DNA of 64,000 nt. Origin: Nocardioides luteus. Lineage in GTDB: Bacteria > Actinomycetota > Actinomycetes > Propionibacteriales > Nocardioidaceae. The stretch covers positions 3,712,501 through 3,776,500 of the forward strand of contig NZ_JADOVJ010000001.1 in NCBI RefSeq assembly GCF_015752315.1. The letters are read 5' to 3'. The notes beneath the pieces are model-generated. The model was not told where the DNA came from. It ran no database searches and saw nothing but the letters and a program-made list of their open reading frames with translations. Position 1 is the first letter of the stretch. Each line of letters begins with the position of its first letter. Of this stretch, positions 44,196 to 54,862 are shown piece after piece. The translations under genes and the position numbers were made by a program.

Positions 44196-45608
44196 TCAGG
44201 CCTCCACGAGAGTCAGGTCGGCGGGCGAGGAGAGGGTGCCGCGTACGGCGGTGGCGGCGGCCACCTCCGGCGAGACCAGGTGGGTGCGTCCGCCCTTGCC
44301 CTGGCGGCCCTCGAAGTTGCGGTTGGAGGTCGACGCGCTGCGCTCGCCGGGGGCGAGGGTGTCGGGGTTCATGCCCAGGCACATCGAGCAGCCCGCGCCG
44401 CGCCACTCGGCGCCGGCGTCGAGGAAGATCTTGTGCAGACCCTCCTCCTCGGCCTGGAGACGCACCTTGGCCGAGCCCGGCACCACCAGGAACCGCGTGC
44501 CCTCGGCGACGTGGTGGCCCTGGATGATGTCGGCCGCCGTACGCAGGTCCTCCATGCGCCCGTTGGTGCAGGAGCCCAGGAAGACGGTGTCGATGTGCAC
44601 CTCGCGCATCGGGGTGCCGGCCTCGAGGCCCATGTAGGCCAGGGCCTTCTCGGCCGCGATCTTCTCGTCGGCGTCCTCGAAGTCGTCGGGGCTCGGGACG
44701 GAGGCGCCCAGCGGGACACCCTGGCCCGGGTTGGTGCCCCAGGTGACGAACGGGGTGACCTCGGCGGCGTCGAGGACGATCTCCTTGTCGAAGACGGCGT
44801 CCTCGTCGGTGACCAGGGACTTCCAGTGTGCGACGGCCTGGTCCCACTCGGCGCCCTTCGGAGCCTCGGGCTTGTCCTTGATGTAGGCGAAGGTGGTCTC
44901 GTCGGGGGCGATCATGCCGGCCTTGGCGCCCCACTCGATCGACATGTTGCAGATCGTCATCCGGGCCTCCATGGAGAGCTCGCGGATGGCCTCGCCGCGA
45001 TACTCCACGATGTAGCCCTGGCCACCACCGGTGCCGGTCCTCGAGATCAGGGTGAGGATCAGGTCCTTGGCGCTCACACCCTCGGGCAGGGTGCCGTTGA
45101 CGGTGACCGCCATGGTCTTGGGCTTGTCCTGCATCAGCGTCTGGGTCGCCAGCACGTGCTCGACCTCAGAGGTGCCGATGCCGAACGCGATCGCGCCGAA
45201 CGCGCCGTGCGTGCTCGTGTGGGAGTCACCGCACACGATCGTCATGCCCGGCTGGGTCAGGCCCAGCTGCGGGCCGACCACGTGGACGATCCCCTGCTCG
45301 GCGTCGCCGAGGGGGTGGAGACGTACGCCGAACTCCTCGGCGTTCTTGCGCAGCGTCTCGACCTGGGTGCGGCTGACCGGGTCGGCGATCGGCTTGTCCC
45401 AGTCGAGGGTCGGGACGTTGTGGTCCTCGGTGGCGATGGTGAGATCCGGACGGCGCACCTTCCGGTTCGACAGACGCAGGCCGTCGAAGGCCTGCGGGCT
45501 GGTCACCTCGTGGATGAGGTGAAGGTCGATGTAGAGGAGGTCGGGCTCTCCCGCGGTCGACCGGACGACATGCTCGTCCCACACCTTCTCCGACAAGGTC
45601 CTGCCCAT
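44196..45608 (-). CDS. leuC: 3-isopropylmalate dehydratase large subunit
   Basis: A 470-residue catalytic [4Fe-4S] subunit that isomerises 2- to 3-isopropylmalate. The N-terminus [11 protein letters not shown] and the [21 protein letters not shown] motif are typical. The cluster cysteines are in [13 protein letters not shown] and in [25 protein letters not shown] is the substrate loop. The ATG at 45608 with GGAG 8 bases upstream is preferred over an ATG at 45629. Expression is probably controlled by the divergent IclR gene through the palindrome in the shared promoter. Confidence 0.97.
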   Translation of the reverse strand: MGRTLSEKVWDEHVVRSTAGEPDLLYIDLHLIHEVTSPQAFDGLRLSNRKVRRPDLTIATEDHNVPTLDWDKPIADPVSRTQVETLRKNAEEFGVRLHPLGDAEQGIVHVVGPQLGLTQPGMTIVCGDSHTSTHGAFGAIAFGIGTSEVEHVLATQTLMQDKPKTMAVTVNGTLPEGVSAKDLILTLISRTGTGGGQGYIVEYRGEAIRELSMEARMTICNMSIEWGAKAGMIAPDETTFAYIKDKPEAPKGAEWDQAVAHWKSLVTDEDAVFDKEIVLDAAEVTPFVTWGTNPGQGVPLGASVPSPDDFEDADEKIAAEKALAYMGLEAGTPMREVHIDTVFLGSCTNGRMEDLRTAADIIQGHHVAEGTRFLVVPGSAKVRLQAEEEGLHKIFLDAGAEWRGAGCSMCLGMNPDTLAPGERSASTSNRNFEGRQGKGGRTHLVSPEVAAATAVRGTLSSPADLTLVEA

Positions 45609-45722
45609 GACACGTTCTCCATCTGGCATCTTTAGGTCTGTAGTGGCCGGTGGCGGCTCGAGCGTTGAATCGCGATGTCAGATCCGCCACTTCCAGTCTG
45701 CTTCTACGAGCGTAACGTTGCA

Positions 45723-45737
45723 TCTCAGGTTCTGAGA
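45723..45737. promoter_or_regulatory. Candidate IclR (NdgR/LtbR-type) operator in the leuC promoter
   Basis: A perfect inverted repeat TCTCAG-GTT-CTGAGA lies 16 bp before the regulator ATG and 115 bp before the leuC ATG. In Streptomyces and Corynebacterium the orthologous regulators bind the same intergenic region and control leuCD. Confidence 0.65.
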
Positions 45738-45752
45738 AGTTAGTCTTGCGAT

Positions 45753-46475
45753 ATGGACAGTTCCAGCGGTGTGGGTGTGCTCGACAAGGCCGCCCTTGTG
45801 CTCACAGCTCTCGAATCCGGCCCGGCGACCCTGGCGGGTCTGGTGGCCGGGACGGGTCTCGCCCGTCCGACCGCGCACCGTCTGGCGGTCGCCCTCGAGC
45901 ACCACCGCCTGGTCGCCCGCGACATGCAGGGCCGCTTCGTCCTCGGCCCGCGACTGGCCGAGCTGTCCGCCGCCGCCGGCGAGGACCGGCTGCTGGCCAC
46001 CGCCGGGCCCGTCCTGGCGCGTCTGCGCGACATCACCGGTGAGTCGGCGCAGCTGTGGCGGCGCCAGGGCGACTTCCGCGTCTGCGTCGCCGCCGCCGAG
46101 CGCCCCTCCGGTCTGCGCGACACCATTCCCGTCGGCTCGCAGCTCACGATGCGCGCCGGGTCGGCCGCTCAGATACTGATCGCGTGGGAGGACCCCGAGC
46201 GCCTCCACCGTGGCCTGCAGAACGCCGCGTTCTCCGCGGCCGCCCTGTCCGGCATCCGCCGCCGCGGCTGGGCGCAGTCGATCGGCGAGCGGGAGGCCGG
46301 CGTCGCGTCGGTCTCCGCCCCCGTCCGCTCCCCCGGCGGCAAGGTCATCGCCGCCGTCTCCGTCTCCGGCCCCCTCGAGCGCCTCACCCGCCAGCCCGGC
46401 AAGATGCACGCTCCCGCTGTCCTGGCTGCCGCCGACCGGCTCTCGGAGTCGCTGCGGCGCGCGGCTGCGGAGTAG
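45753..46475 (+). CDS. ndgR: IclR family regulator of leuCD (NdgR/LtbR type)
   Basis: A 240-residue transcription factor. The winged helix-turn-helix occupies about residues 6-65 (LAGLVAGTGLARPTAHRL is the recognition helix region). An IclR effector-binding domain follows, with RLRDITGESAQLWRRQGDFRVC, GLRDTIPVG and VSVSAPVRSPGG as landmarks. Divergent transcription from leuCD matches NdgR of Streptomyces and LtbR of Corynebacterium, which sense branched-chain-amino-acid status. It probably represses leuCD and its own gene through the TCTCAG palindrome. Confidence 0.9.
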   Translation: MDSSSGVGVLDKAALVLTALESGPATLAGLVAGTGLARPTAHRLAVALEHHRLVARDMQGRFVLGPRLAELSAAAGEDRLLATAGPVLARLRDITGESAQLWRRQGDFRVCVAAAERPSGLRDTIPVGSQLTMRAGSAAQILIAWEDPERLHRGLQNAAFSAAALSGIRRRGWAQSIGEREAGVASVSAPVRSPGGKVIAAVSVSGPLERLTRQPGKMHAPAVLAAADRLSESLRRAAAE

Positions 46476-46484
46476 CGGGGCCAG

Positions 46485-46512
46485 ATGCTCACCGAGTTAT
46501 CTCGGTGAGCAT
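46485..46512. terminator. Bidirectional terminator after the IclR gene
   Basis: A perfect 12-bp stem (ATGCTCACCGAG / CTCGGTGAGCAT) with a TTAT loop lies between convergent genes, directly next to the stop codon of the lipoprotein gene. Confidence 0.85.
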
Positions 46513-46974
46513 TCAGCCGCAGATCTCCCGCACCGCCTCACGCACGGCCTTGAAGTCCTCGGCCCGGGTCTGGTCCTCGGCCAGCCCGACGATCGCGGCG
46601 ACGTGGTAGTCGTCGAAGAGCCGGGGCTGGGCGTCCTCGAGGTCACCGGCGACCAGCACGACCACGCCGGCGGCGGTGCTCTCCGCGAACCTCACCGACC
46701 AGGTGGGCTGCTGGAGTCCGCCGACGCGTTCGATGGTGTCCTTCGCCTCGTCGCTCGACACGTCCTGGTCGCACGTCAGCTGACCGTTCACGCGCAGCTC
46801 GCTCTCCGCCGCCTCGGCCGACCTCGTGCTCTCACCCGTCGCCGGCTCGGCGGGTTCCGCGGCCTCCTCCGCACATCCGGCGGCGACGCCCCCGAGCACG
46901 GCCACGAGCGCACAGGCGGCCAGCGGCGTACGCCACGACTGCGGTCTCGGCCGCCACAACTGCGGTCTCGCCAT
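46513..46974 (-). CDS. Small predicted lipoprotein
   Basis: A 153-residue protein of unknown function. The N-terminus is basic, then hydrophobic, and ends in a lipobox with Cys34 (GGVAAGC). An Ala/Glu-rich linker follows. The remaining 100 residues form a small alpha/beta domain (VNGQLTCDQDVSSDEAKDTI, VVVLVAGDLEDAQPRLFDDY) ending in AVREICG; the two non-lipobox cysteines could form a disulfide. The ATG overlaps the ogt stop codon in TGATG, so it is translated with the repair genes, though nothing in it suggests a repair role. Confidence 0.82.
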   Translation of the reverse strand: MARPQLWRPRPQSWRTPLAACALVAVLGGVAAGCAEEAAEPAEPATGESTRSAEAAESELRVNGQLTCDQDVSSDEAKDTIERVGGLQQPTWSVRFAESTAAGVVVLVAGDLEDAQPRLFDDYHVAAIVGLAEDQTRAEDFKAVREAVREICG

Positions 46975-47453
46975 CAGAAGAGGGCACCGCTCTCCAGGCC
47001 CAGCAGCGTCGTCTTGCGGTCCAGGCCGCCGGCGTAGCCGGTCAGGGAGCCGTTCGCGCCGACGACACGGTGACAGGGGATCACGATCGGGATCGGGTTC
47101 TTGCCGTTGGCGAGCCCGACCGCGCGGGCGCCGTGGCCGGTCAGCTCGAGGCGGCCGGCGATCTGCCCGTAGGAGCAGGTCGTGCCGTACTCGATCTTCA
47201 GCAGCTGCTCCCACACCCTCTCCTGGAACGCCGTCCCGGAGGGTGCGAGCGGCAGGTCGAAGGTGGTCCGGTCACCGGCGAAGTACTCGGCGAGCTGCCG
47301 GGCGCACTCCATCAGCAGCGGGTCCGAGTCGGATCGTTCCCCGCGCGGCCGGTTCTCGGCGTAGAGAGCCGGCATGAAGTCGATCGCGGTGATCGCGCCG
47401 TCGTGCGCGACCAGCCGGAGCTCGCCGACGGGCGAGTCGATGATGGTCCACAT
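46974..47453 (-). CDS. ogt: Methylated-DNA-[protein]-cysteine S-methyltransferase
   Basis: A 159-residue suicidal repair protein that removes methyl groups from O6-methylguanine. The acceptor is Cys127 in IPIVIPCHRVVG. GTAFQERVWEQLLKIEYGTTCSYGQIA forms the DNA-binding helix-turn-helix and arginine finger region. The ATG at 47453 overlaps the stop codon of the Ada-AlkA gene (TGATG). The three-gene unit suggests alkylation-inducible expression, with the Ada-type domain upstream as the likely sensor. Confidence 0.96.
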   Translation of the reverse strand: MWTIIDSPVGELRLVAHDGAITAIDFMPALYAENRPRGERSDSDPLLMECARQLAEYFAGDRTTFDLPLAPSGTAFQERVWEQLLKIEYGTTCSYGQIAGRLELTGHGARAVGLANGKNPIPIVIPCHRVVGANGSLTGYAGGLDRKTTLLGLESGALF

Positions 47454-48949
47454 CAGAGTTCCTCCAAGGCAGTCAGTGAAGTCCACAGGTAGAGCAGGGC
47501 GTACGAGCGCCACGGCCGCCACGCGGCGGCATCCGCCGCGGGCGCACCGAGCACTTCCAGCGCTCGTCGGATGCCGACGTCGGTCGGCAGGAAGACATCG
47601 GGGTGGCCGAGGGCACGCAGGGCGACGTAGTCGGCGGTCCAGGGGCCGACGCCGGGCAGGCCGAGCAGCTGCTCGTGCACGACGTCGCGGTCGGTGCCGC
47701 GGTCGAGCTGGAGCTCACCGGAGGCGAGCGCCGCGGCCAGACCGGTGACCGCCCGTCCGCGCGAGCGTGGCATCGGCATGCCGGCCGGGTCGGCGGCGGC
47801 CAGGGTCTCCGCGGACGGGAACAGATGGGTGAGGCCGTCGATCTCGGTCGTGATCGGGCGGCCGTGCTCGGCGACGATCCCCGCCAGCACCGTGCGCGCC
47901 CCGGCGACCGAGACCTGCTGCCCCACGATCGTACGCAGCGCCAGCTCGCCCCCGTCGACGGTGCCGGGCACGCGCAGACCGGGCAGCACCCGGGCGAGCG
48001 GTCCGATCACCGGGTCGTCGGCGAAGACGTCGCCGACCGCACGCGGGTCGCAGTCGGCGTCCAGCAGCCGCCGGGCGCGCTCGACCGCCGCGGTGGTGTC
48101 GCGCAGGTCGGCGAGCTTGAAGGTCGCGTGGACGAAACCGGTCTCGCCCTCGGGGATGTCGGCGAGCTCGAGGCGCAGCGTGCCCGGGCCGTTGGGCAGA
48201 TCGAGGGTCCGGGCGAACCACAGCCGCCCGTCGTCGACCCCGGCGACCTCGATGCCCGGCACCAGGTGGTCGCGCAGGAAGGCGTGCAGGGCACGGCCGG
48301 CGAACGGGGTGCGGACGGCGAGGCGCAGCGCGATCGTCCCGTCGGCCCGGCGCCGCGAGCCGCGACGCCCGCGGAGCTCGGTCGGCGAGGCCGCGTAGAC
48401 CTCACGGACGGTGTCGTTGAACTGGCGTACGCTCGAGAAGCCCGCCGCGAAGGCGATGTCCGCGAAGCCGAGCTCGGTGGTCTCGACCAGCGTCCGGGCG
48501 GTCTGCGCGCGCCGCGCCCGCGCCAGGGCCAAGGGGCCGGCGCCGAGCTCGGTGGTCAGCAGGCGGGTCAGGTGGCGAGGCGAGTAGCCGACCCGGCGGG
48601 CCAGCCCCTCGACACCCTCCCGGTCGACGACGCCGTCGGCGATCAGCCGCATCGCACGTCCGGCCAGGGTCGCGGCCACGTCCCACTCCGGGCTGCCCGG
48701 GGTGGCGTCGGGACGGCAGCGCTTGCACGCGCGGTAGCCGGCCGCCTGGGCGGCCGCGGCGGTCCGGTGGAAGGACACGTTGGTCAGCGCCGGGGTGCGC
48801 GCCGGGCACGAGGGGCGGCAGTAGATCCCGGTCGAGGCCACGGCCGTGTAGAAGACCCCGTCGAAGCGCCGGTCGCGCGACCGAACGGCGCGGTAGCACG
48901 ACTCGAAGTCGAGTCCGTTCACGCTCGTCGTCCCATCCATGTCCCCCAT
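47453..48949 (-). CDS. alkA: Ada-AlkA fusion: methyl-sensing regulator and 3-methyladenine glycosylase
   Basis: A 498-residue fusion. An Ada-type zinc domain (Cys44, Cys48, Cys75, Cys78; GIYCRPSCPARTP and ACKRCRPD) can accept methyl groups from phosphotriesters. An AraC-type DNA-binding domain follows at about 90-190 (FADIAFAAGFSSVRQFNDTV). The C-terminal AlkA glycosylase has the helix-hairpin-helix GLPGVGPWTADYVALRAL and catalytic Asp457 in FLPTDVGIRRAL. One protein can therefore sense alkylation, activate transcription and excise alkylated bases. The start is ATG 48949 or 48940; GGGGGA precedes the second. The stop overlaps the ogt start. Confidence 0.94.
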   Translation of the reverse strand: MGDMDGTTSVNGLDFESCYRAVRSRDRRFDGVFYTAVASTGIYCRPSCPARTPALTNVSFHRTAAAAQAAGYRACKRCRPDATPGSPEWDVAATLAGRAMRLIADGVVDREGVEGLARRVGYSPRHLTRLLTTELGAGPLALARARRAQTARTLVETTELGFADIAFAAGFSSVRQFNDTVREVYAASPTELRGRRGSRRRADGTIALRLAVRTPFAGRALHAFLRDHLVPGIEVAGVDDGRLWFARTLDLPNGPGTLRLELADIPEGETGFVHATFKLADLRDTTAAVERARRLLDADCDPRAVGDVFADDPVIGPLARVLPGLRVPGTVDGGELALRTIVGQQVSVAGARTVLAGIVAEHGRPITTEIDGLTHLFPSAETLAAADPAGMPMPRSRGRAVTGLAAALASGELQLDRGTDRDVVHEQLLGLPGVGPWTADYVALRALGHPDVFLPTDVGIRRALEVLGAPAADAAAWRPWRSYALLYLWTSLTALEEL

Positions 48950-49115
48950 GTTGCCGCGTTCGGAACGAAATTACGCGCGGTTTTCGGACAGTGCCTTCCT
49001 CATGGTTTCACATTGCCGTTACCTGAAGGAGCAACCTCTCGGCTCACTGGCGCGTACAACCTGTGTGGGCTGCACACGCAGACGGTCTGCTCACGCGGAC
49101 GGGCGAGGGAGGGTG

Positions 49116-50294
49116 ATGGGGTCGGAGACGAGGTCGGGCACGCGTACGGTCGTGCTCACTGTCGTGGTCACCATGCTGTTCCTGGCCGTCGGCACCGGGA
49201 TCGGCACCTGGGCGTTCTACGGCCATCTCAACCGCAACCTCGGCTCCGGCGGCGACATCCACCACCTCGTCGAGGAGCCGGACGACGCCGACGAAGGCCC
49301 CAAGCAGCCGCTCAACATCCTGATCCTCGGCACCGACGGCCGTGACTGCGACGGCTGCTCGATCGACGGGGAGGGCGGCTCGGGCGGCTCCGACAGCACG
49401 ATCCTGCTGCACGTCGCCGCCGACCGGAAGTCGGCCTACGGCGTCTCGATCCCCCGCGACGCGCTCGTCGACCGACCCGAGTGCACCGCCCCCGACGGCA
49501 CCACGATCCCCGAGGCCAGCGGCGTGATGTGGAACCAGGCCTACGCCCTCGGCGGCCCGATCTGCACCGCCCGCCAGACCGAGCTGCTCACCGGCATCCC
49601 GGTCGACCACTACCTCGCCCTCGACTTCGCCGGGTTCCGCGGCATGGTCGACGCCGTCGGCGGCGTCACGATCTGCATCCCCGAGGCGATCGACGACGAG
49701 GAGCACAACATCTTCCTGCCCGCCGGGACCCACAACCTGCGCGGGAAGCAGGCGCTCGACTACGTACGCAACCGCTCCTCGACCCCCAACGCCGATCTCG
49801 GCCGGATGCGGCGCCAGCAGTACTTCCTCACCGCTCTCGCCACCAAGGTCCTCTCCGCCGGCACCCTGACCCGCCCGCGCCGGCTGGCCACGTTCGCCAC
49901 CGAGCTGTCGAAGTCGATCACCACCGACATCGGCTCCGTCGCCGGCCTGGCCGACCTGGCCGCTCAGATGCGCGACGTCGACCCGGGCAGCATCGAGTTC
50001 GAGACGGTGCCCAACCAGGCCTACCCCGAGGGCGACCCCAACTGGGGCCGCCTCCAGATCCTCCCGAGGGCCGACCAGCTGTGGCAGCGGATGCTCGAGG
50101 ACCGTCCCCTCCACGACCCGACGAGCGCCCCGACAGACCCCTCGAAAAGCTCGCCGCCCAGCTCTCCGACCGGCACCGCCACGCCCGCGAACCCCGAGGT
50201 CAGCGCCTCACCGAACGAGGTCCCGGCCGAGTCCGTGACCCCCGAGCAACGGGAGAAGGACGCCGCCGACAACGGCCTGTGCGCACCCGCCTGA
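49116..50294 (+). CDS. LCP (LytR-CpsA-Psr) family protein
   Basis: A 392-residue protein with one N-terminal helix (about 10-31) and an extracytoplasmic LCP domain. Landmarks are NILILGTDGRD, DSTILLHVAADRKSAYGVSIPRD (with the conserved SxPRD), VDHYLALDFAGFRGMVDAVGGV, LRGKQALDYVRNR and DLGRMRRQQYFL, whose Arg residues bind the pyrophosphate lipid. The C-terminus is a Pro/Ser/Thr-rich tail of about 60 residues. LCP proteins attach polyprenol-linked glycans to peptidoglycan or proteins, a fitting last step for the glycan locus in this window. GAGGGAGG precedes the ATG. Confidence 0.93.
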   Translation: MGSETRSGTRTVVLTVVVTMLFLAVGTGIGTWAFYGHLNRNLGSGGDIHHLVEEPDDADEGPKQPLNILILGTDGRDCDGCSIDGEGGSGGSDSTILLHVAADRKSAYGVSIPRDALVDRPECTAPDGTTIPEASGVMWNQAYALGGPICTARQTELLTGIPVDHYLALDFAGFRGMVDAVGGVTICIPEAIDDEEHNIFLPAGTHNLRGKQALDYVRNRSSTPNADLGRMRRQQYFLTALATKVLSAGTLTRPRRLATFATELSKSITTDIGSVAGLADLAAQMRDVDPGSIEFETVPNQAYPEGDPNWGRLQILPRADQLWQRMLEDRPLHDPTSAPTDPSKSSPPSSPTGTATPANPEVSASPNEVPAESVTPEQREKDAADNGLCAPA

Positions 50295-50317
50295 GTGTGA
50301 TGTGATCCACTCACCTC

Positions 50318-51859
50318 ATGACCAACACCACGGTTCCCGTCGGGGTCGGCGCCCTCACCTTCGACCAGGTAGTCGCCGTCGCCCGTCATGACGCCCCCAT
50401 CACCCTCACCGACGAGTCCCTGACCGCGATGGCCACGAGCCGCGCGCTCATCGAGGACCTCGCCCACGACACCCGGCCCCACTACGGCATCTCCACCGGC
50501 TTCGGTGCGCTGGCCAACACCTCGATCCCGCCCGAGCACCGCGCCCAGCTGCAGGCCTCGCTGGTCCGCTCGCACGCGGCCTCCTCGGGCGCCGAGATCG
50601 AGAAGGAGGTCGTACGCGGCCTCATGCTGCTCCGCCTCTCGACCCTTGCCACGGGGCGGACCGGGGTGCGCCCCGAGGTCGCCCAGACCTACGCCGCGCT
50701 CCTGAACGCCCGGATCACCCCCGTCGTCGGCGAGTACGGCTCGCTGGGCTGCTCCGGTGACCTGGCCCCGCTCGCCCACTGCGCGCTCGCGGCGATGGGC
50801 GAGGGCGACGTACGCAACGCCTCCGGTGAGCTGGTGCCCGCGGCCGACGCGCTCGCCGCCGCCGGGATCACCCCGGTCGCGCTGCGCGAGAAGGAGGGGC
50901 TGGCGCTGATCAACGGCACCGACGGGATGCTGGCGATGCTCGTCCTGGCCCTTGCCGACCTCGACGACCTGGTGGCCACCGCCGACATCGCCGGCGCGCT
51001 CAGCATCGAGGGACTCCAGGGCACCGACAGCGTCTTCGCCGAGGACCTCCAGGCGCTGCGTCCGCACGCCGGCCAGGCGACCTCGGCCGCCAACATCCGC
51101 GCCGTCCTCGCGGGCAGCGGCATCGTCGCCGACCACCGCGGCACCGGGTTCACCCGGGTGCAGGACGCCTACTCGCTGCGCTGCGCGCCCCAGGTCCACG
51201 GCGCGGTGCGCGACACGATGGCCCACGCGGCCCGGGTGGCCGAGGTCGAGCTCGCCAGCGCGGTCGACAACCCGGTGATCACCCTCGACGGCCGGGTCGA
51301 GTCCAACGGCAACTTCCACGGCGCACCGGTCGGCTACGTACTCGACTTCCTGGCCATCGCCACCGCCGACCTCGCCTCGATCTCGGAGCGCCGCACCGAC
51401 CGGTTCCTCGACAAGGCCCGCAACCACGGCCTGCCGCCGTTCCTCGCCCACGACCCCGGGGTCGACTCGGGGCACATGATCGCGCAGTACACCCAGGCCG
51501 GGATCGTCTCCGACCTCAAGCGCCTCGCCGTGCCGGCCTCGGTCGACTCCATCCCGACCTCCGCGATGCAGGAGGACCACGTCTCGATGGGCTGGAACGC
51601 CGCCCGCAAGCTCCGCCGCGCCATCTCCGGGGCACGCCAGGTGGTCGCCATCGAGATCCTCACCGCTGCCCGCGCGATCGACATGCGCGCCCCCGAGCGC
51701 CCCGGCGCCGTCGGTGCCGCGCTGGTCGAGGAGATCCGCACCCTGGTCCCGGCGCCTGGCCCCGACCGCTTCCTGGCCCCCGACATCAAGGCCGTCGTGG
51801 ACCTCGTCGCCACCGGCGCGCTCCTGGCCAAGGCACGCGAGCTCGCCGACATCTCCTGA
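50318..51859 (+). CDS. hutH: Histidine ammonia-lyase
   Basis: A 513-residue enzyme that deaminates histidine to urocanate. The electrophilic MIO cofactor normally forms from Ala-Ser-Gly; here the triad is Cys145-Ser146-Gly147 (GSLGCSGDLAPLAH). The catalytic Tyr is in YGISTGFG at 57-64, and later landmarks are GTDGMLAML, QDAYSLRCAPQVHG, VESNGNFHGAPVGY and QEDHVSMGWNAARKL. It lies upstream of hutU on the same strand, 162 bp away. Histidine use continues with hutI/hutF-type genes elsewhere. Confidence 0.96.
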   Translation: MTNTTVPVGVGALTFDQVVAVARHDAPITLTDESLTAMATSRALIEDLAHDTRPHYGISTGFGALANTSIPPEHRAQLQASLVRSHAASSGAEIEKEVVRGLMLLRLSTLATGRTGVRPEVAQTYAALLNARITPVVGEYGSLGCSGDLAPLAHCALAAMGEGDVRNASGELVPAADALAAAGITPVALREKEGLALINGTDGMLAMLVLALADLDDLVATADIAGALSIEGLQGTDSVFAEDLQALRPHAGQATSAANIRAVLAGSGIVADHRGTGFTRVQDAYSLRCAPQVHGAVRDTMAHAARVAEVELASAVDNPVITLDGRVESNGNFHGAPVGYVLDFLAIATADLASISERRTDRFLDKARNHGLPPFLAHDPGVDSGHMIAQYTQAGIVSDLKRLAVPASVDSIPTSAMQEDHVSMGWNAARKLRRAISGARQVVAIEILTAARAIDMRAPERPGAVGAALVEEIRTLVPAPGPDRFLAPDIKAVVDLVATGALLAKARELADIS

Positions 51860-51866
51860 CTGCCGC

Positions 51867-51906
51867 ACGGCGCCACTTTCCCGCCATGGCGGGAAGGTGG
51901 CGCCGT
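51867..51906. terminator. 40-bp near-perfect palindrome after hutH
   Basis: Arms ACGGCGCCAC-T-TTCCCGCC and GGCGGGAA-G-GTGGCGCCGT around a central AT pair, with one mismatched position. It begins 8 bp after the hutH stop codon. Part of the right arm (CATGGCGGGAAG) is repeated at 51938-51949. It could terminate or attenuate transcription between hutH and hutU. Confidence 0.7.
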
Positions 51907-52021
51907 CCCACCGTAGATCCCGCGACAGATCCCCTCCATGGCGGGAAGATGCACCGACCACTGTCGCCAGAGCGAGCTTTTCGCCGGGTCGGACTGACAC
52001 CCGATCCCACGATGAGGTGAG

Positions 52022-53683
<1,662 letters not shown>

Positions 53684-53686
53684 CTC

Positions 53687-53713
53687 GACAGATGCACACA
53701 GCGTGCATCTGTC
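53687..53713 (+). terminator. Terminator of hutU
   Basis: A perfect 11-bp stem (GACAGATGCAC / GTGCATCTGTC) with a 5-base loop, 3 bp after the hutU stop codon. Confidence 0.8.
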
Positions 53714-53786
53714 TGTTGACCGCACCAGCTTCCGCGTGCCCTGCGCGCCGGGGTTGGTCCAGCCCGTGCGTGGGTACCGTCGATAT

Positions 53787-54773
53787 ATGGCATCTCAGCG
53801 CGTTCGCAGCGGGCCCCCGGGCGTAGACGCGGACTCGCCGGAGGAGATCCCGCGCACAGGCTGGGTCCAGATTGTGAAGCGGGCGTGGGGAGAGGCGAAG
53901 TCCGACCAGCTACCTCTGCTGGCGGCCGGCGTCGCCTTCTACTCGTTCCTGGCGGTGTTTCCGGCGATGATCGCGGCGGTGATGCTCTATGGTCTGGTCC
54001 GCGACCCCGGGGACGTTCAGCGCGAAGTCGACGAACTGTCCCAGACGCTGCCCTCGGACGCGGCGAGCGTACTGACCACCCAGTTGGAGGCGATCACCTC
54101 CACCTCGTCGGGTTCCCTCGGGCTCGGGCTGCTGGTCAGCCTGATCCTGGCACTGTGGAGCGCTTCAGGCGGCGTCGGCAGCATCATGAGCGCGGTCAAC
54201 ATCGCCTATGACGAGGAGGAGACGCGCGGATTCGTCAAGCGCAAGCTGCTGTCCCTCGGGCTCACCGTCGCTGCGATCGTGTTCGTGATCGTGACGATCT
54301 CGTTGGTGGCGGTCGCTCCGGCGCTGCTCGACAACCTCGTCGACGCCGGTCCGGTGCGTTGGGGTCTGGAGGCGGCACGCTGGGTGGGTCTGGTGGTCGC
54401 GATGTCGATCGCGCTGGCCGTCCTCTACAAGGTGGCCCCGGACCGCGACGACGCCGAGCTCCGTTGGGTTTCCGTGGGAGCCGTCGTGGCGACGGTCCTG
54501 TGGCTGGTAGCCAGCGTCGGCTTCTCCCTGTACGTGGACAACTTCGGCTCCTACAACAAGACCTATGGCGCGCTGGCCGGCGTGGTCGTGTTGCTGCTGT
54601 GGCTGTGGCTGACGATGTACGTCGTGCTGCTGGGTGCCGAGATCAACGCGGAGGCCGAGCAGCAGACCGTAGCGGACACCACGGTCGGCCCGGATGAACC
54701 GCTCGGCGAGCGCGGCGCGGTGAAGGCTGACAGCGTTCCCGATGACCAGACCCCGCGACCGGCCGACCCCTGA
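53787..54773 (+). CDS. YihY/BrkB family inner-membrane protein
   Basis: A 328-residue polytopic protein of the YihY (formerly ribonuclease BN) family. Family landmarks are QLPLLAAGVAFYSFLAVFPAMIA, SASGGVGSIMSAVNIAYDEEETRGF and YGALAGVVVLLLWLWLTMYVVLLGAEINAE. About six helices are followed by a charged cytosolic tail of about 45 residues. Its role is not established; some relatives are linked to transport or envelope functions. The ATG at 53787 lacks a clear ribosome site. Confidence 0.92.
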   Translation: MASQRVRSGPPGVDADSPEEIPRTGWVQIVKRAWGEAKSDQLPLLAAGVAFYSFLAVFPAMIAAVMLYGLVRDPGDVQREVDELSQTLPSDAASVLTTQLEAITSTSSGSLGLGLLVSLILALWSASGGVGSIMSAVNIAYDEEETRGFVKRKLLSLGLTVAAIVFVIVTISLVAVAPALLDNLVDAGPVRWGLEAARWVGLVVAMSIALAVLYKVAPDRDDAELRWVSVGAVVATVLWLVASVGFSLYVDNFGSYNKTYGALAGVVVLLLWLWLTMYVVLLGAEINAEAEQQTVADTTVGPDEPLGERGAVKADSVPDDQTPRPADP

Positions 54774-54862
54774 GAGGCCCGAAGCCACGGCGGGACCTGA
54801 GAAGGCCCGGTGAGTTGCTGGGCAGCCTGCCTCTCAGCGTTGCTCGTCGGGCGTGGTCCGAC

